Part shown: positions 8,622-18,890 of the stretch, one piece after another
Position numbering within the stretch: the first letter of the stretch is position 1
Layout: every line of letters begins with the position of its first letter
Source of the DNA: Candidatus Gastranaerophilales bacterium
GTDB lineage: Bacteria; Cyanobacteriota; Vampirovibrionia; Gastranaerophilales; Gastranaerophilaceae
Direction of reading: 5' to 3'
Assembly (NCBI GenBank): GCA_944323925.1
Contig: CALUUI010000011.1
Coordinates: 1 to 64,000 of the forward strand
DNA length: 64,000 bases
Notes under the pieces: model-generated
Database searches by the model: none
The model's input: only the letters and a program-made list of their open reading frames with translations
What the model was told of the DNA's origin: nothing
Made by a program: the position numbers and the translations under genes

Positions 8622-9768
8622 GGTTGCTATAGTTGGTGCCGGTCCTGCAGGGATTATGACGGCTGCACTTTTAAGCAAAGAAATTGATATTACTATTTTT
8701 GAACATAAATCACCTCTTGCATCTATTCTGCCAACGGGTGGCGGTAAGTGTAATATATCTAATTTAGAGTCAGATTTTAAAGAGTTTGCTAAAAATTATC
8801 CGAGAGGAGAAAAATTCTTGTATTCGATTTTATCAAGGTATACTTCTGAATATACGCTTGAATATTTCAAAAAAATTGGTATTGAAACAGTTGCTTTAGA
8901 TAATGGAAAAATTTTCCCTCAAAAGATGAGTTCAAAGTTCGTTCGTGAACGTTTACTTGCTCAGATTAAAGGGTGCAAAATCGAAAAGAATGAAATAAAA
9001 AAAATAACAAAAAATGATAGTGGGTTTATCCTTAAATCCTCAAATTCTAAATATCTTTTTGATAGAGTAGTTATTGCAATTGGTGGACATGCAGATTTTT
9101 CAATTTTAAATGATTTAGATATTAAAATTATTCCACCAAAACCTGCGCTTACGGGGCTTTGTACGGCAACAAATTATAGTTCGCTTAGCGGAATTGTTCT
9201 AAAGAATGTTTTTAATTTTGAAACGAGATTATCTGGTGATTTGCTGTTTACTCATTTTGGTGTTTCCGGACCTATTGTATTTAAAATATCTTCTTTGAAA
9301 GCTAGGGATGATTTCCCTTATTGGTTAAAGTTTGATTTATTATATGATAAATTGCAAGATTTAAAAGACTTTCAACAAATTTTAAATGATAATTCAAAAA
9401 AAGAAATCAAAAATATTTTGTCAAAGTATCTGCCGCAAAATTTTGTTGGATTCTTCCTTGAAAAAATAGGAGTAAACCCTGTTCTTAAAGGCTCTGAAAT
9501 TAATTCAAAAATCCGTAACCTAATTTTTGATACTCTTAAAAACTATCAAATCCAAGTTTTATCCCCTCGTCCTGATGGAGAAACGGTTATGGCTGGTGGT
9601 GTTGATTTAAAACAAGTTAATCCTAAAACTCTTGAATGTAAGAATATCTCCGGATTATATTTTGTCGGTGAAGTTCTTAATATTGACGGGTTCTGCGGTG
9701 GTTTTAATCTCCAGAATTGTTGGAGCGGTGCTTTTGCTGTTGCAGAATCGATTAATTCTTCGGGTTAG
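8605..9768 (+). CDS. BaiN/HI0933-family NAD(P)/FAD-dependent oxidoreductase
   Basis: 387-residue flavoprotein of the HI0933/YhiN/BaiN family. An N-terminal FAD-binding Rossmann segment (VAIVGAGPAGIMTAALLS) is followed by the family block GGGKCNISN. The C-terminus has GGVDLKQVNPKTLECKNISG and the GEVLNIDGFCGGFNLQ signature. BaiN is implicated in bile-acid reduction in clostridia, but most members have no known substrate, and none should be assumed here. It overlaps folK by 17 nt. Its stop codon overlaps that of the convergent pseudopilin gene by 4 bp (TTAG). Confidence 0.88.
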   Translation: MVLGCRVAIVGAGPAGIMTAALLSKEIDITIFEHKSPLASILPTGGGKCNISNLESDFKEFAKNYPRGEKFLYSILSRYTSEYTLEYFKKIGIETVALDNGKIFPQKMSSKFVRERLLAQIKGCKIEKNEIKKITKNDSGFILKSSNSKYLFDRVVIAIGGHADFSILNDLDIKIIPPKPALTGLCTATNYSSLSGIVLKNVFNFETRLSGDLLFTHFGVSGPIVFKISSLKARDDFPYWLKFDLLYDKLQDLKDFQQILNDNSKKEIKNILSKYLPQNFVGFFLEKIGVNPVLKGSEINSKIRNLIFDTLKNYQIQVLSPRPDGETVMAGGVDLKQVNPKTLECKNISGLYFVGEVLNIDGFCGGFNLQNCWSGAFAVAESINSSG

Positions 9769-10304
9769 AATTTGCGTCTTAGATCGGTTATATCCGTGCA
9801 GTAGCCTCTAGAAGAGGTGCAGGTGATTTTCCCGTCGTTGGTAAATGTTAAACCGCCAATATCAGTGTTTTCACCATCAATTGTTGTATAGAAGCTAATT
9901 GAGTTTCCATTGATATGGTATTCTACATTATCTCTTGTTGAGTAAAATGAGTACCCGTCATCACCTTGAGTTACATCAGAAGATGAAATACCCAGTTGGT
10001 CTGCAAAAATTAATGGAAATTTAGCTGCTCCGCTGTATGTATCACTTGCATAGAGCCCTCTTAATGGGGCTGTTGTATTTGCAAATCCATAAGTGGGAGA
10101 TGTTGTATTATCATCAGGATATAGGTTGGTATCATTTATCATTTCACCTATTATTTTTTGAGAAGTTGTATAAGCTCGCAAAAATTTCGCTTTATTTGCG
10201 TCAGGCATTACTCCGGAAATTACTTTTACTAATAATGTACCGATTATTCCGATTATTCCGATTGTTAATAATATTTCCATTAATGTAAATCCGTATTTCT
10301 TCAT
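9765..10304 (-). CDS. Type II secretion/type IV pilus pseudopilin
   Basis: 179 residues with a prepilin peptidase site KKYG|FTLMEILLTIGIIGIIGTLLVKVI and Glu at mature position 5, so it is probably processed by PilD and methylated. The rest is a small globular domain rich in Tyr, Thr and Asp, with a Cys pair near the C-terminus (ITCTSSRGYCTD) that may form a disulphide. An AGAGAGG Shine-Dalgarno precedes the ATG. A related N-terminus is on the adhesin at 5616-7814, so at least two pilin-like substrates lie close together without assembly genes. Confidence 0.85.
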   Translation of the reverse strand: MKKYGFTLMEILLTIGIIGIIGTLLVKVISGVMPDANKAKFLRAYTTSQKIIGEMINDTNLYPDDNTTSPTYGFANTTAPLRGLYASDTYSGAAKFPLIFADQLGISSSDVTQGDDGYSFYSTRDNVEYHINGNSISFYTTIDGENTDIGGLTFTNDGKITCTSSRGYCTDITDLRRKF

Positions 10305-10379
10305 ATAAACCTCTCTATTTTTTTGTTTTTATTTTATTCTATTTTATTTTTTTACTTATTGCAAGCGCATTTATCACTC

Positions 10380-10408
10380 TTGAAAAAACTTGATAAATAC
10401 TGTAAAAT
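10380..10408 (+). promoter_or_regulatory. Promoter of STAND/TPR gene, predicted leaderless
   Basis: TTGAAA (10380-10385), a 17-nt spacer and TAAAAT (10403-10408). The ATG at 10416 begins 7 nt after the -10 box. Any upstream start codon in the same frame would lie before or within the promoter. Confidence 0.7.
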
Positions 10409-10415
10409 TATCAGG

Positions 10416-12656
10416 ATGGTTAATTTTGTCAATACTAATATTAATAAAAATGATATAGCAAATATTAAGTCAACCCATATTAGTACTTATCTTCAAGAAA
10501 ACAGTGTTAATGAGTTGAAAAAGATTTATGAGTTTTATTCTTCGGACAACTCATTACTACTGTTGAACGGTTTCGGCGGTACGGGTAAAAGGCTTATTAT
10601 TGAACATTCCGAAGGCTTTTTAGCACCTAACGTCTTAAGGCTTGAATATGATTGTAAGGCTGCTACTGTTTGTGATGATATTCTTTTAAGTTTTATCGAT
10701 ATTTTGCAGAAAACTCCGGATTCTAAGAAGATCTTTTCTCCTAAAATTGAAAATTTTGCTAAAACACTTAACAGATATATTAGTGTTAGTAATTTCCCGA
10801 TTCTTATTTTTATTAATACTTTTGATAATGTTCAGGAGAAAAATGCAAAGTTAATTCTTGATTTCCTTTTTTCGGTTATGAATTATGATAAGGTTAAAGT
10901 TGTTATTACCTCCAAAACTTTTGACTCATCTCTTATTCCGCAAAAAATAAATTACGTAAAAATAATTTCTAAACCGCTTTCAAGAGTTCTATTTTCTGAG
11001 TATTTAAAATCGAAAAATATTGAATTTAGTGAAACAGAGCTTGAGGATTTGTATAAGTTGACTCGTGGCTATTATTATTATGTTAAATTGTCTTCAAGTG
11101 TTATTTCCAATATGAATATTTCTTTAAAAGACTTTTTACATCGATGTAATAATTCGGGCAAAATTTTTGATAAATTCCTTTCGGATGTCGCTATGTCGGT
11201 TTTATCTATACCGATTAGAAATTTCTTTTGGTTCTTACTGCTGTTAAGACACGGAATTTCTTATGATGCCTTGAGTATTCTCGATTTGTATGATGAAATT
11301 TCTGTTAAATACTTGCTTAAGAATGGGTATATTTACGAAAACAATGGGGTTATTTATGTTAGTGATTATTTTCACTCGGATGTCGAAATTTTAATTCCTA
11401 ACAAAATCAAGCAAAAATTACATAAGTATTTGGTTGATATTTATCGCGGACAGCTTAAAGAAAAACCTGAGGATAGAGTATTAAAGCTTTCTAGGCAGTC
11501 TTTGAATGCTGAAATTGCATATCACAATATGATGTCTGAAAATGATTCTGAACAAGTTAACGAATTGTCAGAAGTGCAAAATATTATAGAGCCTCCACTC
11601 CCTGCCAAAACTGAAATTTTGCCACAGAGTGTTGAGCAGGATGATGTGGAATTGATAAAACTTGCTCAGAGTTATAATGCGGCATTTAAATATACTGAGG
11701 CTATTGAGGTTTATAATCAATTACTTCAAAAAGAATCAGAGCAGAGAAAGTTGATAGATATTTATACTGAATTGGCTCGGATTTATTCCAAAATCTCTGA
11801 GTGGACTAAATCGCTTCATTATTATTCTTTAGTACAAGATTTTTTTAGTACGAATAATGAACCGATTAATGTTAATTATATTAAGTTAGAGCTTGCCGGT
11901 GTTTATTATAATATGTTTAATATTGAGGGAGCAAGAAGTGTACTTAAAGAAGTTATATTTTCTCAGGATTCTCCAAGGGATTTGATGATTAATGCTTGTT
12001 TGCAGCTTGGGAATTTGGAAGATGAAGTTGGAAATTTTGAAGAGGCTTTTGTTTATTATAAACAAGGCGTTGATTCTGTTGATGAAACGACTTCTGACGA
12101 GGTTAAAGAGGAACTATTTTTTAGATATGCGGTTGCATTAGATGAACATGGTGAAATCGATTTGGCTGTTGAGTATTACAATCAATATATAAACTCCGGA
12201 GCGCAAACTTATCTTTCACCTGTTTTTTGTAATCTTGGAACGCTTTATGAAGAAAATGGTGATTTAGTTCAAGCAGAAGAATATTTCAAAAAATCTTATG
12301 AATTTGATATGAAGAATAATAACTATGATGGGCTTTATTATTCCTCTACTCATTTAGCTAATTTGTATTTTGAAAAATCTCCTCAAAAGGCTTTGCCATA
12401 CATTAAAACTGCTAAAGATAGTGCTGAAACCTTGAATGATTCCTTTTATATAGCTCAAGCTCATTTGTTGTCCGGTGATTATTATTACAGGATTAATGAG
12501 AACGAAAAAGCGCTTAAAGAGTATATTGATGTGTATATGAATGTTAAAAATGATTTTTCGAAAGAAAATCTTGAAAAAATTACTGCCAGAATTAAGGATA
12601 TGGAAGTTCGGCTTGGGTCTGAAAAATATACGGAGATTATGAAAAACTATGGATAA
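10416..12656 (+). CDS. STAND-like NTPase with TPR repeats
   Basis: 746 residues from the ATG chosen here. The frame is open further upstream (to 10323), but that part overlaps the promoter. A Walker A motif GFGGTGKR lies at residues 52-59, and a hydrophobic Walker B-like strand FPILIFINTFDN about 90 residues later. A helical/winged segment follows to about residue 370, then a low-complexity linker. Tetratricopeptide-like repeats fill the last 300 residues (for example TEAIEVYNQLL, QAEEYFKKSYEFD, KALPYIKTAKDSAE). This resembles STAND ATPases, which act as switchable scaffolds in signalling or defence. No effector domain is recognised. It overlaps rsmG by 8 nt. Confidence 0.7.
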   Translation: MVNFVNTNINKNDIANIKSTHISTYLQENSVNELKKIYEFYSSDNSLLLLNGFGGTGKRLIIEHSEGFLAPNVLRLEYDCKAATVCDDILLSFIDILQKTPDSKKIFSPKIENFAKTLNRYISVSNFPILIFINTFDNVQEKNAKLILDFLFSVMNYDKVKVVITSKTFDSSLIPQKINYVKIISKPLSRVLFSEYLKSKNIEFSETELEDLYKLTRGYYYYVKLSSSVISNMNISLKDFLHRCNNSGKIFDKFLSDVAMSVLSIPIRNFFWFLLLLRHGISYDALSILDLYDEISVKYLLKNGYIYENNGVIYVSDYFHSDVEILIPNKIKQKLHKYLVDIYRGQLKEKPEDRVLKLSRQSLNAEIAYHNMMSENDSEQVNELSEVQNIIEPPLPAKTEILPQSVEQDDVELIKLAQSYNAAFKYTEAIEVYNQLLQKESEQRKLIDIYTELARIYSKISEWTKSLHYYSLVQDFFSTNNEPINVNYIKLELAGVYYNMFNIEGARSVLKEVIFSQDSPRDLMINACLQLGNLEDEVGNFEEAFVYYKQGVDSVDETTSDEVKEELFFRYAVALDEHGEIDLAVEYYNQYINSGAQTYLSPVFCNLGTLYEENGDLVQAEEYFKKSYEFDMKNNNYDGLYYSSTHLANLYFEKSPQKALPYIKTAKDSAETLNDSFYIAQAHLLSGDYYYRINENEKALKEYIDVYMNVKNDFSKENLEKITARIKDMEVRLGSEKYTEIMKNYG

Positions 12657-13239
12657 AGAGGCTTTTAACAGGTACATTCAGCTCTTTTTAGAGCAAAATT
12701 CTAAAGTTAACCTTATCTCTAAAAACGATGAACAATTTTTGTGGGAAAAACATATTTGTGATTCGCTTTCAATATCCAAATTCTTTGAAAAATATTCTAT
12801 CCCTGTATCTCTTATAGATATAGGTACAGGCGGTGGTTTCCCCTCAGTTCCTATCGCGATTAATTATCCTAATATTGAGGTTTGGGCTTTGGATAGTATT
12901 GCTAAAAAAATTAGAGCAGTTGAATTTTTTAAAAACAGTTTAAATTTGAAAAATCTACATCCTGTATGCTCAAGAGCGGAAAATTTTAAAGAACAGACAT
13001 TCCCATTAGTTGTCTCAAGAGCAGTTGCTTCGTTAGATAAGTTAATTCCTTATGCGGATATGTTGACTTCTAATGGGGGATATTTTGTTGCTTATAAATC
13101 TAAATTGCTTGATGAGGAGCTTGATAAAGCAAAGAGTTTATTGAAAAAGACAGGATTTAAATTAGTTGATGTTTTAGAGTATTCTTTACCATTGGATGAG
13201 CAAATTATAAGAAAATTGGCTGTATTTAGAAAATCATAG
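12649..13239 (+). CDS. rsmG: 16S rRNA (guanine527-N7)-methyltransferase RsmG
   Basis: SAM-dependent enzyme that methylates G527 in the 530 loop of 16S rRNA. The 196 residues include the N-terminal NSKVNLISK and HICDSL marks, the SAM-binding IDIGTGGGFPSVPIAI near residue 57, and VVSRAVASLDKL. It is normally beside gidA/mnmG; here it follows the STAND/TPR gene with an 8-nt overlap. Loss of RsmG gives low-level streptomycin resistance in other bacteria. The identification is secure. Confidence 0.95.
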   Translation: MDKEAFNRYIQLFLEQNSKVNLISKNDEQFLWEKHICDSLSISKFFEKYSIPVSLIDIGTGGGFPSVPIAINYPNIEVWALDSIAKKIRAVEFFKNSLNLKNLHPVCSRAENFKEQTFPLVVSRAVASLDKLIPYADMLTSNGGYFVAYKSKLLDEELDKAKSLLKKTGFKLVDVLEYSLPLDEQIIRKLAVFRKS

Positions 13240-13250
13240 TGCTTTGTTTG

Positions 13251-13279
13251 TTTACAAAAACATTTATTTATGCTCTAAT
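13251..13279 (+). promoter_or_regulatory. ndk promoter
   Basis: TTTACA (13251-13256), 17 nt, then TCTAAT (13274-13279) preceded by TGC (extended -10). It gives a leader of about 20 nt with an AAGGAGAG Shine-Dalgarno, unlike the leaderless genes. Confidence 0.6.
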
Positions 13280-13307
13280 AGTTGAAGGTATTTATTAAGG
13301 AGAGATT

Positions 13308-14886
<1,579 letters not shown>

Positions 14887-14911
14887 GAGTATGGATAAAG
14901 TATTTATTTGT

Positions 14912-14919
14912 GCTATCCT
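14912..14919 (+). promoter_or_regulatory. Extended -10 of solute-binding protein gene
   Basis: TGCTATCCT has the extended -10 form (TGn plus a six-base box, 14914-14919). The ATG at 14926 starts 6 nt after the box. No good -35 and no Shine-Dalgarno is seen. Confidence 0.45.
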
Positions 14920-14925
14920 GTTGTT

Positions 14926-16767
14926 ATGAATAGGTTTTTCGGTGTTATTCTATCTGTAATAATTTTGGGGGCGTTGGGGACTTTAGTCTTTCATAAGGAT
15001 GTTCCGCCAAAGCCTTTGAATAAAATTCCTAAAACAGTTGCTGTGACTCTTGATACACAACGTTTACCCGATAAAACCGTTACTATTAACGGCGTTGATT
15101 ATTACCAATCAGGGGCGGAAGTAGGAAAGTTTGGCGGTGAATTGTTTTTGACAACTATTGGTGAAGGCCCTAAAACTTTTAATCCTTTTAATGCAATGGA
15201 TGCAACCTCGTCTACTATGGGTGGGATTATGTATGACGGACTTTTGACTACAAACCCTGCAACAGGTGAAGTTATTCCGCTTCTGGCTAAAAGTTTTGAA
15301 TTAAGTCCTGATGGCAGAGAGTATACTATCCATCTTAGAAAAGGTATCAAGTGGTCGGATGGAAAACCTATTACGGCAGATGATGTTATCTATACATATA
15401 ATGAAATTATTTTTGCAGGGTTGGGAAATACCTCTACCAGAGATATGATGGTTATTGACGGGAAATTGCCTGAGTTGAAAAAGGTTGATGATTATACAGT
15501 TAAATTTATAACCGCAAAACCTTTTGCGCCTTTTTTAAGACAGCTTTCTACCCCGATTGCTCCGAAGCATATTTTTAAACCTGTGTCTGATAATGGTGCA
15601 GATGCTTTTAATACATTTTTATCTACCAATATTAATCCTAAGGATTTGGTTATTAGCGGGGCGTTTAAGTTAAAAGAATACGTTCCTGCACAAAGAGTTA
15701 TTTTTGAAAGAAATCCTGATTATTACAAAGTTAATCTGAATAATGAAAAATTGCCATACTTAGATAAAGTTGTTTATTTTATTGTGGCAGACTTAAATAA
15801 TGAGATTTTAAAATTTGAGGCTAAAGAAACAGACATAATAAGTTTAAGAGGCTCTAATGTCGCTCGTTATAAAGAGAAAGAAGCGGATTCTGATTATAGA
15901 ATTTATAATCTTGGGCCTGATACAGGAACTATGTTTGTTTCGTTCAATCTTAATACCAGAAAAAATAAGGACGGTAAATATAACGTAAGTCCTATAAAAC
16001 AAGAGTGGTTTGCTAATAAGAATTTCAGAGCTGCTATTGATTATGCTCTCGATAGAGATAGTATGGTTATGAATATTGCAAACGGACTTGGCGTTCCTCT
16101 GTTTACCCCTGAAAGTTTAAATTCTATTTATCTTAATAAAAATATTACAGGGCACAAGCGTGATTTAAAAAAGGCTAAAGAGTTATTAATTCAAGGCGGA
16201 TTTTATTATGATAAAAAGCGTAAACTAAGGGATAAAAATACTAACTATGTTGAATTTGATTTATATACCAATGCCGGAAATACCGAACGTGAAGCCCTTG
16301 GAGTTATGATTAAGCAAGATATCGAGGACTTAGGTATAACAGTTAACTTTAAGCCGATTGAATTTAATTCACTTGTTAATAAGTTAGTTAATTCCTATGA
16401 TTATGATATGGTAATAATGGGTCTTACCGGTTCTCCGCTTGAACCCCACAGCGGAAAAAATGTTTGGTACTCATCAGGACCGTTGCATATGTTTAACCAA
16501 AGACCCGCCGGATATTCGATTGATGATCGTCTGGGATTTGAAAAAGAACTCGATTATATTTTTGATGAAGCTGCTTTAAAAACAAGATTTGAAGATAGAA
16601 AAAATTTGTATGATAAATACCAACAAATTATTTATGACGAAAAGCCTATGATATATCTGTATTCACCAATAAGAATTACTGCGGTTAGAAAAAGGTTAAA
16701 AAATCTTTATCCTAATTCGCTCTCAGGGGTCGGGTATAATCCTGATGAGATTTATATTAGTGATTAG
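14926..16767 (+). CDS. ABC transporter solute-binding protein, family 5 (oligopeptide type)
   Basis: 613 residues from the ATG at 14926. It has a hydrophobic N-terminal segment (about 5-24) acting as a signal or anchor, with no lipobox Cys. The SBP family 5 pattern is clear: NPFNAMDATS, the LAKSFELSPDGREYTIHLRKGIKWSDGKPITADDVIYTY region around residues 118-156, and later FRAAIDYALDRDSMV and VNFKPIEFNSLVNKL. It should bind peptides or similar small solutes in the periplasm and deliver them to a Dpp/Opp-type permease. No permease or ATPase gene is nearby, so it is either an orphan or serves a transporter elsewhere. Confidence 0.9.
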   Translation: MNRFFGVILSVIILGALGTLVFHKDVPPKPLNKIPKTVAVTLDTQRLPDKTVTINGVDYYQSGAEVGKFGGELFLTTIGEGPKTFNPFNAMDATSSTMGGIMYDGLLTTNPATGEVIPLLAKSFELSPDGREYTIHLRKGIKWSDGKPITADDVIYTYNEIIFAGLGNTSTRDMMVIDGKLPELKKVDDYTVKFITAKPFAPFLRQLSTPIAPKHIFKPVSDNGADAFNTFLSTNINPKDLVISGAFKLKEYVPAQRVIFERNPDYYKVNLNNEKLPYLDKVVYFIVADLNNEILKFEAKETDIISLRGSNVARYKEKEADSDYRIYNLGPDTGTMFVSFNLNTRKNKDGKYNVSPIKQEWFANKNFRAAIDYALDRDSMVMNIANGLGVPLFTPESLNSIYLNKNITGHKRDLKKAKELLIQGGFYYDKKRKLRDKNTNYVEFDLYTNAGNTEREALGVMIKQDIEDLGITVNFKPIEFNSLVNKLVNSYDYDMVIMGLTGSPLEPHSGKNVWYSSGPLHMFNQRPAGYSIDDRLGFEKELDYIFDEAALKTRFEDRKNLYDKYQQIIYDEKPMIYLYSPIRITAVRKRLKNLYPNSLSGVGYNPDEIYISD

Positions 16768-16768
16768 G

Positions 16769-17215
16769 TTAAGGTGTTTTCCTTGATCTTGCGGAACTAG
16801 TAAAGCTGTTTATGATTGCATAAATTGCATAAATTCCAAGTCCGCCTGCAAAGATTTTGGATAATAAGCTCCCGCCTTTAGTTATCAATGCGCCTGCTGA
16901 TAGGGTTATCGGAATAACATTTTCTGCCACAGAGTTAAAAAATCCGCTTGTGTAGCCTTTTATATTCCCCCAGATTTTTGCCAATGGGCTGTCTAACATC
17001 CATTTAAATGCACCTTTTTTCATTGCATTTTCTACATCACTTTCTTTGGTTAGTCTTGTTGTATTCATCCAGCCGTTAAGTGTGCTGTCTGCCATTTGAA
17101 TTTTCCCGTATCTTATAGAATCTCGTCTTGCACGACAATGCGCATCATATACACCCAAGCCTAATCCGCCGGCGCCTGCTGTTTTTATTAAGATGTTTTT
17201 TAGCGCAATTGCCAT
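16769..17215 (-). CDS. Lineage-specific Gly-rich membrane protein
   Basis: 148-residue protein of no family I recognise. It has a Gly/Ala-rich N-terminal segment (TAGAGGLGLGVYDAH), a basic middle, and two hydrophobic stretches in the second half (about 98-115 and 120-136) separated by a Lys, ending in a basic tail. It looks like a small membrane-associated protein. The stop lies one base from the stop of the convergent solute-binding protein gene. Eight bases separate it from the Pro/Tyr-rich protein upstream, with an AGGAA Shine-Dalgarno, so the two are probably one operon. Confidence 0.6.
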   Translation of the reverse strand: MAIALKNILIKTAGAGGLGLGVYDAHCRARRDSIRYGKIQMADSTLNGWMNTTRLTKESDVENAMKKGAFKWMLDSPLAKIWGNIKGYTSGFFNSVAENVIPITLSAGALITKGGSLLSKIFAGGLGIYAIYAIINSFTSSARSRKTP

Positions 17216-17222
17216 TTGTTTC

Positions 17223-18110
17223 CTATTCCTTTTCTACTTGATTTGGTATTTCGGTATTCTTTGGTAGTGGATAACTTATTGTTTCTGTTTTTCCTGACAT
17301 CCTTAACAACGCTTCTGATGCTTGAAGTGCATCTTCTTTATTGGTTGTATCATTCTTTATATTATTTAGAAGCGTGAAAGTATAATCGTTGCCTTGGGCC
17401 GTTCCTGTGCTCAATAAACTTAATGCTATTCCTCTTATTGAACCTTGAGGATCTTGAAGCATTTTATTTGTTAATGCGTTTAAGGCTGCATCATTGTATC
17501 GTGTCGGTTCTTCTTCAAAACGTTTTACTATTTCTTTTGCTGCTTGAAGTCTGATTTCTCTGTTTGGGTTATTCAGATAATTCTCTAATGATTTAATATA
17601 GTTATCTGTTAAAGCTACTATCTGCTTTTTCCCCATTTGAGGTTCTTCTTTTGTTTCTGCTGGTTCAGTTTTTTGTTCACTTACCTGTTGCGGGTAAGGT
17701 GGGTATGGGGGATACGGTTGATATGGTTGATATGGAGGGTAAGATGGATATGCTTGATATGGCATTGGATACGGATACCCTTGATATTGTGGTTGAGTTT
17801 GTGGAACTTGTTGCTGTACTTCAGGATATTGTATGTTGTTATGAATTTCGTTTGTATTGTTGTTATATATTGAGCCTTGCGGAATACTGCTCCAGCCTAC
17901 TGTATTTGGATTATTATTGGCTTGGGGAGCTACAGTAGCTACAGGTGTACTGCTCATATCCGCTTCCGGTGTTACTTGATTATATCCGGTACAGCCTTGA
18001 ATTGTCGGATTATTGCCTGATGCTCCCATATTTACTGCAGGATTTATTATCTGGATATTCACCCCTGAATAGTTTGGAACTTGATATTGATTGTCTAAAT
18101 AGCCACTCAT
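17223..18110 (-). CDS. Pro/Tyr-rich protein with C-terminal HEAT-like helices
   Basis: 295 residues. Residues 1-75 are Asn/Gly/Pro-rich. About 90-145 is a dense Pro/Tyr/Gln tract made of short YPPYQP-like repeats, similar to disordered tails of surface or scaffold proteins. The C-terminal half is helical, with repeats (NREIRLQAAKEIVKRFEE, QGSIRGIALSLL, EDALQASEALLRM) that look like HEAT units. No signal peptide is seen, so it may be a cytoplasmic scaffold with a sticky N-terminus. It is the first gene of a pair with the membrane protein downstream. Function unknown. Confidence 0.65.
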   Translation of the reverse strand: MSGYLDNQYQVPNYSGVNIQIINPAVNMGASGNNPTIQGCTGYNQVTPEADMSSTPVATVAPQANNNPNTVGWSSIPQGSIYNNNTNEIHNNIQYPEVQQQVPQTQPQYQGYPYPMPYQAYPSYPPYQPYQPYPPYPPYPQQVSEQKTEPAETKEEPQMGKKQIVALTDNYIKSLENYLNNPNREIRLQAAKEIVKRFEEEPTRYNDAALNALTNKMLQDPQGSIRGIALSLLSTGTAQGNDYTFTLLNNIKNDTTNKEDALQASEALLRMSGKTETISYPLPKNTEIPNQVEKE

Positions 18111-18265
18111 ATACTAACCTTTTCACTTCATACATATATATAAAGTATGATAATTCATAAAAGTTGCGTTTTTTGTAAACTTATGTAAATATTCAATTTC
18201 GGCTAAAAGCAGAATTTTTATGTAAATGTTAAAATATTTTTGTCTTAAAAGGAGTTTATTATAAG

Positions 18266-18883
18266 ATGCATATCCAAAACAGCACAGCAAGTAATAGTTT
18301 TAAAGGATACAATAACGGACTTGATACGAAAGACAAGATACTGTTATCAACTCCGGCACTAGCTGCTATAAGCGGCGGATATGCAAAACGATACAGGGCG
18401 CCGTCTCAAATGGTTTTATCAGGTGCGAAGAACGGACTTAAATGGAGTGGATTCCTACTTGCTTTGGGGGCAACTATTGGAATAAATAAATTTTTGGCTA
18501 AAAATTCTACTAGGTTTAGAGATTTTGAAGAAAATCATGGAATTGTTTCTATGTGTGGAGTTGGGATCGTTGCTACTTCAGCATATTATGTTATGAGTGG
18601 AGCTGCAGATTCGTTTGTCAGAAAAAATCCCAATTTTTGCAACGGTACGCTTCGTTTAGTAGAAAAATTAGATAATAATAGTTTTCTGAGTGGAGTTAGA
18701 GAAATTATTAAATCAGGGAAAAGAGGATATAAAAATGCAATAGCTTCTCAGCCTCAGTATGTAAAAAATACTTCCGCATTTTTAGGTAAACTCGGTAAAT
18801 CCACTATGAAAACACTGCCTTATATTGGTGTCGGTTTAGCTTGTGCTATGGCTGTTTTAAAGCCTAAAATGATGGCTGATTAA
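18266..18883 (+). CDS. Lineage-specific membrane protein with N-terminal SFKG motif
   Basis: 205 residues of no recognised family. The N-terminus carries SNSFKGYNNG (residues 9-18), a motif that recurs in two larger proteins of this window. There are hydrophobic, Gly/Ala-rich helices at about 50-70, 92-112 and 183-197, with basic stretches between. It resembles the 148-residue Gly-rich protein at 16769-17215 in style, though not in clear sequence. An AAGGAG Shine-Dalgarno lies 11 nt before the ATG. Probably an integral membrane protein. Confidence 0.65.
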   Translation: MHIQNSTASNSFKGYNNGLDTKDKILLSTPALAAISGGYAKRYRAPSQMVLSGAKNGLKWSGFLLALGATIGINKFLAKNSTRFRDFEENHGIVSMCGVGIVATSAYYVMSGAADSFVRKNPNFCNGTLRLVEKLDNNSFLSGVREIIKSGKRGYKNAIASQPQYVKNTSAFLGKLGKSTMKTLPYIGVGLACAMAVLKPKMMAD

Positions 18884-18890
18884 TAACTTT

